Part shown: positions 1 to 9,524 of the stretch, in pieces
Layout of the letters: each line of letters opens with the position of its first letter
Numbering within the stretch: position 1 is the stretch's first letter
NCBI RefSeq assembly: GCF_042427585.1
Contig: NZ_JBHMFC010000042.1
Location: 11,486-75,485, forward strand
Direction: 5' to 3'
Length of the DNA stretch: 64,000 nt
DNA from: Pseudalgibacter ostreae
GTDB taxonomy: Bacteria; Bacteroidota; Bacteroidia; Flavobacteriales; Flavobacteriaceae
Notes under the pieces: model-generated
Told to the model about the DNA's origin: nothing
Seen by the model: only the letters and a program-made list of their open reading frames with translations
Databases searched by the model: none
Made by a program: the position numbers and the translations under genes

Positions 1-902
1 GCAGGAATTCGATATGCAAGAATAGGGATTTTCGAAAATATAAAATCAAGTAAAGAGTTAGGGTAACCTTCCACTCTTGAAGTAAAAAGTGCTAAATGGT
101 ATTTGTTTAAAATTTCTTGCATATTATCTTTAGCAAGCCAACCTTTATAAAAAATTAATTCATTAAGTTTTTCTCTGTTAATCAATTCTAAAAATTCATC
201 TTTAAAAGCGCCAGTACCATATACATCTATTTTAAAATTCATTTCCTTAGGCAGTAGTTTGGCTACTTCAATTAAATCCGCTATACCCTTAGACTTTTCT
301 ATTCTAGAAACAAAAACTATGCGAAATACTTCACCAGCATTTGGTTTAAAGTAATGAAAAGTAAGTTTTTCGCTTTTTATTATGGTTTCGTTAGGTACCC
401 AATTTTCTATTGTTTTTAATTTTTCAGCAGGAACACCTTTGGAAATAAAGAAATCTTTCCAATACTCACTTTGGCATATAACTTCTGAGGAGAAGCGTAA
501 AGCATTTTTAATAAAGTATTTGTAAAAGGGATTTTCAAAATCATGGATTAAGTGTCCTGAGCGAGCGAATAATAATATCTTTTTTCTAAGGATTTTAGAT
601 AGAATAATAGAAGGTAATTTATCCAAATAAGAGTTTCCACCACTTAAAAATATAAATATAGTTTTTGCATTTTGAGATTTTAGTATTTTATATATGAAAT
701 AAAAGTTCCTACTTATAATGGTTGGTAATCGCTTGGAAACCTTAGTGACTGCGATATCTTTTAAGGTTGTGTCCAATTCAATAGCTTCAATACCTTCACT
801 TACCATTTTATCTCTGAGACTCGTACTCGCGAAATAAACACCTCCATAATGACCGTTTTTTGGAAGTAAAAAAGAACCGATAAATAAAATTTGTTTTGAC
901 AT
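1..902 (-). CDS. Glycosyltransferase, GT4-like, partial (C-terminus beyond left edge)
   Basis: An open minus-strand frame runs from ATG at 902 to the window edge, about 300 codons, starting MSKQILFIGSFLLPKNGHYGG. The N-terminal stretch has a Gly-rich loop after the first strand. The visible C-terminal part contains RIVFVSRIEKSKGI and SRVEGYPNSLLDF, the nucleotide-sugar-binding region of GT-B fold retaining enzymes. It probably transfers a sugar during assembly of a surface polysaccharide at the cytoplasmic face of the inner membrane. Its start lies 5 nt after the stop of the next upstream gene, so the two are co-transcribed. Donor and acceptor cannot be told. Family assignment is secure; the gene is cut by the window, not visibly broken. 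Confidence 0.85.
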   Translation of the reverse strand, partial: MSKQILFIGSFLLPKNGHYGGVYFASTSLRDKMVSEGIEAIELDTTLKDIAVTKVSKRLPTIISRNFYFIYKILKSQNAKTIFIFLSGGNSYLDKLPSIILSKILRKKILLFARSGHLIHDFENPFYKYFIKNALRFSSEVICQSEYWKDFFISKGVPAEKLKTIENWVPNETIIKSEKLTFHYFKPNAGEVFRIVFVSRIEKSKGIADLIEVAKLLPKEMNFKIDVYGTGAFKDEFLELINREKLNELIFYKGWLAKDNMQEILNKYHLALFTSRVEGYPNSLLDFIFSKIPILAYRIP

Positions 903-907
903 AGCTG

Positions 908-1990
908 CTATTTCAATAAGGTAAGGTAAGCATTCACAATTTTATCCTTATCAAAAAGGGTTTTGGCTTTCTCTAGATTATTAAGTCCCATAATATTTCT
1001 TTCCTTTTCCGTTGTTTCTATGGCCTTTTCAAATGCGTTTTTAATGGATAGAGTGTTTGTAGAATCGCATAGAAAGCCATTCTCATTTTCTTTTACGAAT
1101 ATGGGGATATCCGAAACCTTTGTTACAATTACAGGTCTTCCTATCGTCATAGCTTCGGAAATTACATTTGGAAATCCTTCAAAATGACTTAAAAGTGCAA
1201 TAAAGTCTGAGTTCTTGTATATATTCGCAATATCTGTAGAAGCCTCGTTTAAATGAATGACATCTTCTAGTTTGTATTCTTTTATTTTTTTAGAAACTTT
1301 GTTGTAATACGCTTTGCCTCCTTTAGTCTCTATACTGCCATACCAGTTAATAATAAGTTTTTTTTTGTGATTTTCGGTTAATAGGTTTATTCCTTCAACT
1401 AAGCCTTCTGTGTTTTTAACATTTCTATAGCTTGCAGGTACCGTTATTACTAATTTTTGGTTTTTAGGGATTGTAAGTGCCACCTCTCCCATAGTAGTGA
1501 AATTATAAATAACTGCACATTTTTTATTTCTTAACAGTGGGTTAGCTTTTTTTACCATATCTAAGTTTGCTTGAGAATTAGCAACAACATGATCGGAAAA
1601 GACATGAAACCATCTATAAAATCTAAGCTTAAATGAGGTTAGAATTTTGGGATTGGCACTTCTTTCTCCTACTACGAGTTTCCATTTTTTAAAGGGAAAA
1701 CCCGCTACTGTACTGATAAAGTTGGCGCCCTCTAAAAATGAAATAATACCATTAAAATCACCGTCTCTGATAAAACGTCTCATTTTTATTAAACGTTTAA
1801 AGTAATTTGATTCAGGAATAAGTGTTATGCTTATTTGGGATTTAATTAAGTCCTGTTCGAAAAAATTATAATCATGATAAACAAGAAACTGAACTTCATG
1901 TCCTTTTTCCTTAAAACCCTTTGCCAGCTCTACCAACTGTCGCTGCGCTCCACCTGACCCTAAACTATCTATTACGCAAAGTATTTTCAT
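908..1990 (-). CDS. Glycosyltransferase family 4
   Basis: A 360-residue protein of normal GT4 length. The N-terminus MKILCVIDSLGSGGAQRQL is the classic GT4 opening with the GGAQ donor loop. The C-terminal Rossmann domain carries SHFEGFPNVISEAMTIGRPV, in which the E(x7)E motif (EGFPNVISE) contacts the nucleotide sugar. It is likely a cytoplasmic or membrane-associated enzyme of polysaccharide or O-antigen assembly. Its ATG overlaps the stop of the upstream membrane protein by 4 nt (ATGA at 1987-1990), and the next glycosyltransferase starts 5 nt after its stop. This coupling suggests the three products build one glycan. The sugar specificity is unknown. Confidence 0.9.
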   Translation of the reverse strand: MKILCVIDSLGSGGAQRQLVELAKGFKEKGHEVQFLVYHDYNFFEQDLIKSQISITLIPESNYFKRLIKMRRFIRDGDFNGIISFLEGANFISTVAGFPFKKWKLVVGERSANPKILTSFKLRFYRWFHVFSDHVVANSQANLDMVKKANPLLRNKKCAVIYNFTTMGEVALTIPKNQKLVITVPASYRNVKNTEGLVEGINLLTENHKKKLIINWYGSIETKGGKAYYNKVSKKIKEYKLEDVIHLNEASTDIANIYKNSDFIALLSHFEGFPNVISEAMTIGRPVIVTKVSDIPIFVKENENGFLCDSTNTLSIKNAFEKAIETTEKERNIMGLNNLEKAKTLFDKDKIVNAYLTLLK

Positions 1991-3345
1991 AAAAATTTAA
2001 TAAAAAAATAAACAACCAAAAGTCCCGAATAAATCATTGTATAAGTGCTAATGTTTTTTCGTATTTGTTTTTTAGAAAGTTTAGAAATTACATAGACAAA
2101 AAACATATAAATAATGGGATATACTGGTATCAAACGTCGTACAAGCATGTTAGCCGAACTTAAGAAAAGGAATATAATTGCAAAAAGCACCAAAGACTTT
2201 GTGAGAAAAGATAAGGTTTTATAATACTTATAATATTTTACCGATGTAAAAAATACAAACCCCCAAAACAATGGCGCTAATCCGGAAATAAACCCGATAA
2301 CCCCTTGAATAAAAGTTTCAGACTTATTAATATCATTCCATGGTGGGAAAGGGCTTATTTGTGATATGACGACACTAGCTATTTGTTTAGCACCAATGGG
2401 GAGTTTGAAAATCATTTTCCCTACGCCTCCAGATTCATCGGCACTTGTGCTAGAGAGCTCATTATACCGTTCAAGAGTATCAGTTGAGTGTAGTATGTTT
2501 GCAATAAGTGAGGTAGAATATTTAGCGACACCTGCTAGCAACACTAAGCAAATTAGTGTGATATGGAGGCCTCGATACCTGCTTTTTTTTGCATTGTTAT
2601 AAGTAAAAAGCAAAGGGAAGAATGAGAAAATCATACCATTTTCAAAACGAAATTCAAAAACTATTAATTGTAATATTAAAAGAATAAAAATTTTTTTAAT
2701 AGAGAATTCTAGATGGACAATATATATGGCTATTGTAAACAATAGAGCTATATGTATGTCTCTCAGTATCCATGGTGAAAAAGATAAAATATATGCAAAT
2801 AGTAAAAAATATAGTGTATATTTTAATGCAGTCTTCCTGTTTATATAAAACAATAATATTTTATATAAAAATAAATTAATAAGGATAGCAAAGAAAGATA
2901 CATGAATACTTTGGAATAAAACTGAATTACCGTCTAAAAAGGAATTTGCAATAAGTGCCAGACTCCCAAAATAAAAATACGATGCTTCTTGTTCGTCATG
3001 AATTCTATCTATAAAACAGTCATAAAAGATTTCATATAAATTTGACTTCTTCCCTAGTTCATCTGCGACTTCATAAAAATGGAATTGGTCTGGATGTTTA
3101 AAAAACATCATATTACCATTTATGAAATCTAAATATGATAAAATTGCAATTAAAGTATAAATTAGAAATGCAGTATTAAATAGAGAGACTAAATTTTTCT
3201 TATCTTTTACGTCATTATTAGATAGCTGGTAAGAAATAGTAGTTCCTATTATATAAAAGAATAATAAAGAAATAACAATACCACTACTTCCTGTAAATAG
3301 AGCTGTTATTGCTATCAATAAAAAATTGAGTATTTTAATCATCAT
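1987..3345 (-). CDS. Multi-spanning membrane protein, probable polysaccharide polymerase (Wzy/EpsG-like)
   Basis: A 452-residue, very hydrophobic protein with roughly ten predicted transmembrane stretches, beginning at residues 3-25 and ending near 430-450. A large polar loop lies around residues 285-330 and a shorter soluble loop near 75-120 (GNMMFFKHPDQFHFYE). No catalytic signature is recognisable. This topology next to two glycosyltransferases fits the Wzy/EpsG class that joins repeat units in the periplasm, but such proteins diverge so far that the role rests on context. A glycolipid ligase or a membrane glycosyltransferase is also possible. It is the first gene of the three-gene operon running to the left edge. 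Confidence 0.6.
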   Translation of the reverse strand: MMIKILNFLLIAITALFTGSSGIVISLLFFYIIGTTISYQLSNNDVKDKKNLVSLFNTAFLIYTLIAILSYLDFINGNMMFFKHPDQFHFYEVADELGKKSNLYEIFYDCFIDRIHDEQEASYFYFGSLALIANSFLDGNSVLFQSIHVSFFAILINLFLYKILLFYINRKTALKYTLYFLLFAYILSFSPWILRDIHIALLFTIAIYIVHLEFSIKKIFILLILQLIVFEFRFENGMIFSFFPLLFTYNNAKKSRYRGLHITLICLVLLAGVAKYSTSLIANILHSTDTLERYNELSSTSADESGGVGKMIFKLPIGAKQIASVVISQISPFPPWNDINKSETFIQGVIGFISGLAPLFWGFVFFTSVKYYKYYKTLSFLTKSLVLFAIIFLFLSSANMLVRRLIPVYPIIYMFFVYVISKLSKKQIRKNISTYTMIYSGLLVVYFFIKFL

Positions 3346-3624
3346 TTATTATAAATTCAGTGTCAAAATCGTTTTCTAAATTCGAGTTTGTTGATTAGTT
3401 TATTTATAACCAGCGTATTGCATATTAAAAATTCAAATCTAATATTAAGCAATTACTCAATAATATCAAATCTCTAATATATTTATTTAACACAACTTTG
3501 TATTAATTATCTAAACCTTAAATTGACCAAAGATTGTTGCTTTAGAGTAGAGATAATTAATAAGCAGTACAAGAAATAGGTGCTTAATTTTCAGCATTAA
3601 TACTTACTATACTGATCCAGAATA

Positions 3625-4938
3625 TTATGATTCTAGTTCAGAATAAGCGTACATAATCTTACCTGTACTCGTTAAATTTATCTTATCTAAAAAATTGATA
3701 TTTAAATTTATATCACCTAACTCCGATTTAATTCTTTGAATAACAGCATCAAGTTCCAATTGATTGAAATTGTCTGATTTCACAATATTTAGTTGTAAAT
3801 TTGATATTGTTTGTTGAATTAATTGAAAGTTTTTAATTCCTTTTTTATTAAAAAATAAAGTAGTGAAAAATTGACCATCTATTTTAGTTCCATCTTTTTT
3901 ATGTATAACTCCTAAAGTTCTACCTGTAACAGAGTCTAATTTTAAAGAGCCAAACTCTAATTCGTCCCCTTTAATGGCTCGATCTCCTATCTTATATCGT
4001 AATAAAGGCATATAGAAATTATTAAGTGTTGTAACTACAATTTCTCCCTCTTCTCCTTTTTTTACGGGCTTATTATTTTCATCTAAAACCTCGATAAAAA
4101 CATTGTCATATAGAACAAACATGCCCTTTTTATCTTTAATCTCACTTGCAATAGCAGAAACTTCTCTTGACCCATAGAAATTATAAACATGGGCATTATT
4201 AAAAGCTTTCTTGATTTCTTTTTTCATTTCAGGATAAAGAGGGCCTGTGGTGCAGTGTATGGCTGGTATGAAATTAATTTTAATATTATGTTTATTTATA
4301 AATTTTGAAATTTCATAAACTGAATGTACATAAGCTTTAATAAATTTTGGCTTTATCTCATTAAGACGATTTATATAATCTTGTATTATTTCGTCGCTAA
4401 GTACAAAAGTATTAAGGGTGGTTTTATTATGAAGGAATGATCTTAAATTAAAGCGAGTAGTTGTTTTGTACATGTCTCTTTCTGCTCCCCATAAATCGAC
4501 TGACTCATCATAAATATGAACTCCGTTTTGATTTAAGGCAAGAAGATAATTGACAATGCCATGAAGTTTCTGTTCTTTTGTTTGAAAAAATGTGACGGGC
4601 TCTCCAGTAGAACCTCCAGAGGTGTTTTTAAGAACATCCCTCAATTTAAAAAAAGCAGGGCTAACTAAATCGGAAGTTTGGTTTCTGATAATTTCTTTGG
4701 TTAAAATTGGAATTCCCATAAAATCTGAATATGAAAAATCTTTGGTACTAAATTTAAATTTTTTGTAGTAATCAATGTTTTCAAAAGCAACTTCTAGTAC
4801 ACAAGATAGCTTATCGATTTGATAGTTCAAATTTCTTTTATCATCTACAGCGTTCCTCTTTTTTAAATTATTAAACAATGCTATCCTTTTGCGATATCGT
4901 ATATTGTTATAAGTAAAAGCAATAATTTTTTTTATCAT
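3625..4938 (-). CDS. Phenylacetate-CoA ligase-like adenylate-forming protein (CapK family)
   Basis: The product (437 residues from ATG 4938) belongs to the PaaK/CapK branch of adenylate-forming enzymes. NTSGGSTGEPVTFFQT is the P-loop-like nucleotide-binding motif, YNFYGSREVSAIASE the middle motif, and LLRYKIGDRA the conserved Asp region. The frame stays open 28 codons further upstream to 5022, but that extension is low-complexity hydrophobic sequence, and MIKKIIAFTYNNIRYRKR resembles family starts, so 4938 is preferred. CapK-like genes are common in capsule and exopolysaccharide clusters, where they may activate an acyl or amino-acid substituent. That role is inferred from position. The gene is monocistronic, with 280 nt before the downstream operon. 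Confidence 0.75.
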   Translation of the reverse strand: MIKKIIAFTYNNIRYRKRIALFNNLKKRNAVDDKRNLNYQIDKLSCVLEVAFENIDYYKKFKFSTKDFSYSDFMGIPILTKEIIRNQTSDLVSPAFFKLRDVLKNTSGGSTGEPVTFFQTKEQKLHGIVNYLLALNQNGVHIYDESVDLWGAERDMYKTTTRFNLRSFLHNKTTLNTFVLSDEIIQDYINRLNEIKPKFIKAYVHSVYEISKFINKHNIKINFIPAIHCTTGPLYPEMKKEIKKAFNNAHVYNFYGSREVSAIASEIKDKKGMFVLYDNVFIEVLDENNKPVKKGEEGEIVVTTLNNFYMPLLRYKIGDRAIKGDELEFGSLKLDSVTGRTLGVIHKKDGTKIDGQFFTTLFFNKKGIKNFQLIQQTISNLQLNIVKSDNFNQLELDAVIQRIKSELGDINLNINFLDKINLTSTGKIMYAYSELES

Positions 4939-5115
4939 AAAATATTTTATTAAGTTTAACAAATACAAAAAGAGAGAATGTATCAACTCTATAGTATTTG
5001 CTGAAATTAGACACAAAACCATGTTAAATCACAACCTCTTGATTTGTAGTTTTTTATTCTAGAATAATCACTGTTTTTGTGTTTTTCATATAACATTTAG
5101 AATGTAACTAATAAG

Positions 5116-5922
5116 TTATTTATCTTTTAAAATCTCATCAAACATATCTTTCCATTGTTTTGCTATGTTTTCTGGAATAAATTTCTCCACATCCTTAATG
5201 GCGTTACAAGAAAGTTCTAATCTTAATTTTTCATCCTCTATTAGTGAAACTAATGCTTCTTCAAGCTTATTTAGATTTTGATTTTCTACCAAAATACCAC
5301 TTTCACCGTCAGTCATAATTTCTCTTGGACCAGAAATGCAGTCAAAGCTTATGCAAGCACATCCCTGAGACATAGCCTCAATTAGAGCCATTGGTAGGCC
5401 TTCAAATTTAGAAGATAAAACAAATATTGAAGATTCTCTCATAACTGTGTCTATGTTTGGTTGAAATCCGATAAAATGAACACGATTTTCAACATTATTT
5501 TTTTTACATAATTCTAAAAGATAATCATAACTACTTGTGCTACCTGTTCCTGCAATTTCTAGAATCCATGAGGGATATTGTGTTGCAATTTTTCCCCAAA
5601 CAAAAATTAAATTATCAAAACCTTTGCCTTCCCACCTATCTAAACTTCCAACGGCAAGAATATTTTTTCTACGTAGGTTCTGCTCTTTATAAATTGGAAA
5701 AGATAGTGGATTTTGAATAACGACTTTATTAGATAGCAACTTTCCAAGAATGTTATAGTCGTGTTGAGTTAGGATAGTTATCTTAGTTGCCAAACGATTA
5801 ATCCAGAACCTCTGAATATATTTCGCAAACGCATGTTTCTGAATGACATGGTGTTTTTGTTTGTCATTCAGAGCAACGCGAAGAATCTTGTATGTTTTCA
5901 TGGGTTCTTCATTCCGTTCCAC
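5116..5922 (-). pseudogene. 5'-truncated GT4 glycosyltransferase fused to repeat DNA
   Basis: About 240 residues match the C-terminal two thirds of a GT4 enzyme. Visible are a linker RLATKITILTQHDYNILGKL, a core strand NILAVGSLDRWEGKGFDNL, and the donor site SSKFEGLPMALIEAMSQG with E(x7)E. Family members are usually 350-400 residues; here most of the N-terminal acceptor domain is missing. The open frame continues upstream to an ATG at 5922, but the first ~28 codons (MERNEEPMKTYKILRVAL...) are simply translated hairpin repeat, so that N-terminus is spurious. The truncation point, near 5838-5845, coincides with the start of the repeat array. It is probably a dead gene, although a short donor-domain protein cannot be excluded. 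Confidence 0.7.
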
Positions 5923-7155
5923 TTCATTCAGAATGACATGGTGCTTTTGATTGTCATTAAGTTATTTTGTCATTCCGACAGCGGAGGAATCTCATGCGTT
6001 TAATAGATTCTTCAGTCGTACCTCCTTCTGAATGACATCGTGCTCTTATTTGTCATTCAGAGCAACGCGAAGAATCTTGTATGTTTTCATAGATTCTTCA
6101 TTCCGTTCCACTTCATTCTGAATGACATGGTGCTTTTGATTGTCATTAGGTTATTTTGTCATTCCAACAGCGGAGGAATCTCATGTTATTCATAGATTCT
6201 TCATTCCGTTCCACTTCATTCTGAATGACATCCGTGCTTTTTTATAACACTTTGGATATTGATTATTTTGTCATTCCAACAGCGGAATAATCTCATGTTT
6301 TTCATAGATTCTTCAGTCGTACCTCCTTCTGAATGACATGGTGCTTTTGATTGTCATTCAGAGCAAAGCGAAGAATCTTGTGTTTAATAGATTCTTCATT
6401 TCGTTTCACTTCATTCTGAATGACATCCGTGCTTTTGATTGTCATTAGGTTATTTTGTCATTCCAACAGCGGAGGAATCTCATGCTTTTCATAGATTCTT
6501 CAGTCGTACCTCCTTCTGAATGACATCGTGTTTTTATTTGTCATTCAGAGCAAAGCGAAGAATCTTGTGTGTTTTCATAGATTCTTCAGTCGTGCCTCCT
6601 TCTGAATGACATCGTGCTCTTATTTGTCATTCAGAGCAACGCGAAGAATCTTGTATGTTTTCATGGGTTCTTCATTCCGTTTCACTCCATTCTGAATGAC
6701 ATGGTACTTTTGATTGTCATTAGGTTATTTTGTCATTCCGACAACGGAGGAATCTCATGTTTTCATGGATTCTTCAGTCGTACCTCCTTCTGAATGACAT
6801 CGTGTTTTTATTTGTCATTCAGAGCAAAGCGAAGAATTTTGTGTTTTCATAGATTCTTCATTCCGTTTCACTTCATTCTGAATGACATGGTGCTTTTGAT
6901 TGTCATTAGGTTATTTTGTCATTCCAACAGCGGAGGAATCTCATGCGTTTAATAGATTCTTCATTCCGTTTCACTTCATTCTGAATGACATCGTATGTTT
7001 TCATAGATTCTTCAGTCGTGCCTCCTTCTGAATGACATCGTGCTCTTATTTGTCATTCAGAGCAACGCGAAGAATCTTGTATGTTTTCATGGGTTCTTCA
7101 TTCCGTTTCACTTCCTTCTGAATGACATCCGTGCTTTTGAGTGACATCGTGCTTT
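5838..7155. repeat. Dense array of two alternating hairpin repeat types (13 complete units plus remnants)
   Basis: Units of 69-78 bp each start TGTCATTC and end GAATGACA, forming an outer stem up to 11 bp (TGTCATTCAGA/TCTGAATGACA) and an inner stem GAAGAATCT/AGATTCTTC around a short AT-rich loop. Type A has left arm TCAGAGCAACGCGAAGAATCT; type B has TCCGACAGCGGAGGAATCT. Starts: A 5861, B 5968, A 6051, B 6157, B 6269, A 6352, B 6456, A 6539, A 6625, B 6731, A 6813, B 6917, A 7051. A right-arm-only unit lies at 6991-7037, and decayed ends at 5838-5848 and 7140-7155. Right arms are of two further kinds (ATTCCGTTCCACTTCAT or AGTCGTACCTCCT). Units are ~83 or ~105 bp apart because a spacer containing TTGTCATTAGGTTATTT precedes each B. 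It resembles REP-like intergenic hairpins; no transposase is nearby. Confidence 0.93.
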
Positions 7156-7168
7156 TTAAAAGCTAAAA

Positions 7169-8863
7169 TTAAAAACGCGCTACCAGACTAATGTGTATTT
7201 TGGAATTCGATAATTTAAATGGAGTGTGTTCACTTTTACCATTGGCATAATTAAATTTTAAAAGACCAGAACGTGTTAAAATGCCAAACCCTAAGCCGTA
7301 GCCATAAAGTTTTTCTTTTGCATCGGTTAAGACGTTTTCAAAAGAGGCTAAGTCTGTAATGGAGTGTATGTATATGGTGTTGCTAAGCTGGAGCCTGTAT
7401 TCTACATTTAATACACCATAAAGAGAGGCCAATATGCTGTTTTCTTCAAAGCCTCTAATGGAGTTGATGCCTCCAAAACGCAGCAGTTCGTTTTCAAAAT
7501 AAGTGTCGGATGCCATGCTGGCGGCATTTAGCTTTACAAAAACACTGTTTTTAGCGTTCAGATTAAAAATCTTAAACGTATTTAAAGTCCATTGGAACTG
7601 TTTTTCAGGATGTGTTGTTGTTTTTCGTTCTCCAGTACCGGCTTCCGCATAAACGAAATGGTGTACCGGGAATAATAAATGCTGCTGCTGGGGGACTGTA
7701 TATTGATATGAAAGTTTTAAGAAAACCGACTTATAGTCTGCGATGGCTGCTGTGGAGGTTTCTGTTAATAAGGTATTGGAGCTTACAGAAAATATTCCTG
7801 CAGCCACCTTGTGTTTAGGGTTTAATTGGTAGTTTAGGTTTACGGCTTGATGGGTCGTGGTATATGAGCTGTCTTTTTTAAAAATATTCAGCTCCAGATC
7901 TACCCCGATAGGGCTTCCAAATAAATATGGTAAGCTTAAATCGACTTTAAAGTTTTTTTGCTGACTTTGATCGCTTTTGTATTGCAATCCAAAACGCTCG
8001 CCATAATTCAGGTTATTAACCAAACTTAGGTTTACATAGCCATCAAACTCCAGCGTGTTACTGTCTTCATTAGTGCCAAATCCTAAAAACCCATCAAACC
8101 CATTACTGGCCGATTTTTCGATATACATATATAAGGTTGTAGAATCTTTAGAAAATAAGACCTCGGGCGGTTTTATTTCGTGGGCAAAGGCTAAGGAATT
8201 TAATTGTTCGGTTTTTTTCTGAATGGCTTTTAAACTGAATGTTTTGTTAGGCTTTATTTTTAGATAATGCTTTAAATAAGATTTTGGAAAGCGCTCGTAA
8301 CCTTTAATGATGATATGATCCAGGTATCTTTTTTGGGATTCTGCTGTTATGATGATATGTGCTTTTAAATGGCCGCTATCTTGGATTGAAATGTTAGACA
8401 AGCGTAGTTTTGAAAACGGGGCGCCCTTATCTACTAATTTTGAATTGATAAAGGCTAAGGCCTCTTCCACATCTTGAAGGTTTAAAACAAAATAATCGTC
8501 GTGGACCTCTTGGGAAACAGATGTTAAGGTGGAGGTCTCGATTTTGTTTTTGGGGTAGTATATAGATATGGTGTGGTATTGGGTTTTTAATTGGATCTTG
8601 GTCTGGTATAGTGAGTCGTTAATGCGGGAAATGCTGTCGCGTCTGTTTTCGATATAGCCTATGGAATAAAGTTGGTCTTGGAAGGTTTTAATTTCGGAAT
8701 GCAAGCCTTCATAATCACTATGGTATGTCGTGTAGCCTAAAGCATCGATAATTCGATTTTCAATACTGTTTTCACCTTCAATGATAAGTTGCAACTGTTG
8801 CCCCTTTACTTTAGTAGAAAAAAAGACGCTTAAAAAGGCCAGTATAAAAGCTGTTTTTCGCAC
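7169..8863 (-). CDS. Omp85/D15-family outer-membrane protein (BamA/TamA-like)
   Basis: A 564-residue protein with an N-terminal signal peptide (MRKTAFILAFLSVFFSTKVKG, cleavage near residue 21). A periplasmic POTRA-like region around residues 165-240 (YLDHIIIKGYERFPKSYLKHYL) is followed by a beta-barrel ending in an aromatic residue (HISLVARF), the usual BamA recognition end. FGGINSIRGFEENSI matches the conserved Gly-Ile-Arg-Gly-Phe element of Omp85 barrels that reaches the pore. It likely inserts or translocates proteins or lipids at the outer membrane. It is much shorter than BamA (about 800 residues, five POTRAs) and has no bam or tam neighbours, so it is an accessory Omp85 protein. It is transcribed divergently from rpsL. 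Confidence 0.8.
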   Translation of the reverse strand: MRKTAFILAFLSVFFSTKVKGQQLQLIIEGENSIENRIIDALGYTTYHSDYEGLHSEIKTFQDQLYSIGYIENRRDSISRINDSLYQTKIQLKTQYHTISIYYPKNKIETSTLTSVSQEVHDDYFVLNLQDVEEALAFINSKLVDKGAPFSKLRLSNISIQDSGHLKAHIIITAESQKRYLDHIIIKGYERFPKSYLKHYLKIKPNKTFSLKAIQKKTEQLNSLAFAHEIKPPEVLFSKDSTTLYMYIEKSASNGFDGFLGFGTNEDSNTLEFDGYVNLSLVNNLNYGERFGLQYKSDQSQQKNFKVDLSLPYLFGSPIGVDLELNIFKKDSSYTTTHQAVNLNYQLNPKHKVAAGIFSVSSNTLLTETSTAAIADYKSVFLKLSYQYTVPQQQHLLFPVHHFVYAEAGTGERKTTTHPEKQFQWTLNTFKIFNLNAKNSVFVKLNAASMASDTYFENELLRFGGINSIRGFEENSILASLYGVLNVEYRLQLSNTIYIHSITDLASFENVLTDAKEKLYGYGLGFGILTRSGLLKFNYANGKSEHTPFKLSNSKIHISLVARF

Positions 8864-9053
8864 TTAATTGTATTAAAATTTATAAAATAAACTCCCGAAT
8901 CCAGAAAAAAACGTAAAGGTATTCTTTAAATAGGGCAGAAGGCTTATGTCCTACGAGCTGCTTCATTTTCCCTGTAAATCTAAAGGAAAAAGAACACTTG
9001 TGATATAATGTGTGATTTTTTTTTGAAAACTCTTAAAAATTAATGGATTAGGA

Positions 9054-9084
9054 TTTGAATTATTCATTTTATTTTCTACCTTTG
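9054..9084 (+). promoter_or_regulatory. Promoter of the ribosomal superoperon
   Basis: TTTG at 9054-9057 and TACCTTTG at 9077-9084 are separated by 19 nt. This matches the Bacteroidetes primary sigma consensus TTTG-N19-21-TAnnTTTG. Transcription should start near 9089, leaving a leader of about 40 nt before rpsL. Both elements are exact. Confidence 0.8.
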
Positions 9085-9127
9085 CAGCCCTCTTAAAAGA
9101 GGATTTTAAAATTTATATATAATATAT

Positions 9128-9502
9128 ATGCCAACAATTTCACAATTAGTAAGAACAGGAAGAACCAAAATAACCAAGAAGAGTAAATCGGTTGCTTTAG
9201 ATTCTTGTCCGCAAAGACGTGGTGTGTGTACTCGTGTTTACACGACGACTCCTAAAAAACCTAACTCAGCAATGCGTAAGGTAGCAAGGGTTCGTTTAAC
9301 GAACGGTAACGAGGTGAATGCATACATTGGCGGCGAAGGGCACAATCTACAAGAGCACTCGATAGTATTGGTTAGAGGTGGAAGGGTAAAAGATTTACCA
9401 GGAGTTAGATATCACATTGTACGTGGTGCATTAGACACAGCAGGTGTTAACGGCAGAACGCAACGTAGATCTAAGTATGGTGCTAAACGCCCTAAGAAGT
9501 AA
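9128..9502 (+). CDS. rpsL: 30S ribosomal protein S12
   Basis: A 124-residue S12 of the decoding centre and first gene of the superoperon. TTTPKKPNSAMRKVARVRL and GGRVKDLPGVRYHIVRG are the two conserved loops facing the A site. The lysines whose substitution gives streptomycin resistance in E. coli (in PKKPNS and RVKDLPG) are unchanged, so the sequence shows no resistance allele. The Asp in KDLPG is the residue methylthiolated in many bacteria. rpsG starts 22 nt downstream. Identification is certain. Confidence 0.98.
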   Translation: MPTISQLVRTGRTKITKKSKSVALDSCPQRRGVCTRVYTTTPKKPNSAMRKVARVRLTNGNEVNAYIGGEGHNLQEHSIVLVRGGRVKDLPGVRYHIVRGALDTAGVNGRTQRRSKYGAKRPKK

Positions 9503-9524
9503 TTTAAAACTTTAAGAAGAAGAC

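Noticed and set aside
5842..5922. Native N-terminus of the glycosyltransferase at ATG 5922
   Set aside because: These codons are repeat DNA identical in kind to the rest of the array and do not resemble a GT4 N-terminus.
5838..7155. Repeat array as a CRISPR
   Set aside because: Units are 69-78-bp hairpins with imperfect internal arms, spacers are themselves repeated rather than unique, and no cas gene is near.
5838..7155. Repeat array as an integron cassette array
   Set aside because: There are no cassettes between repeats, no integrase and no attC core sites; the whole stretch is non-coding.
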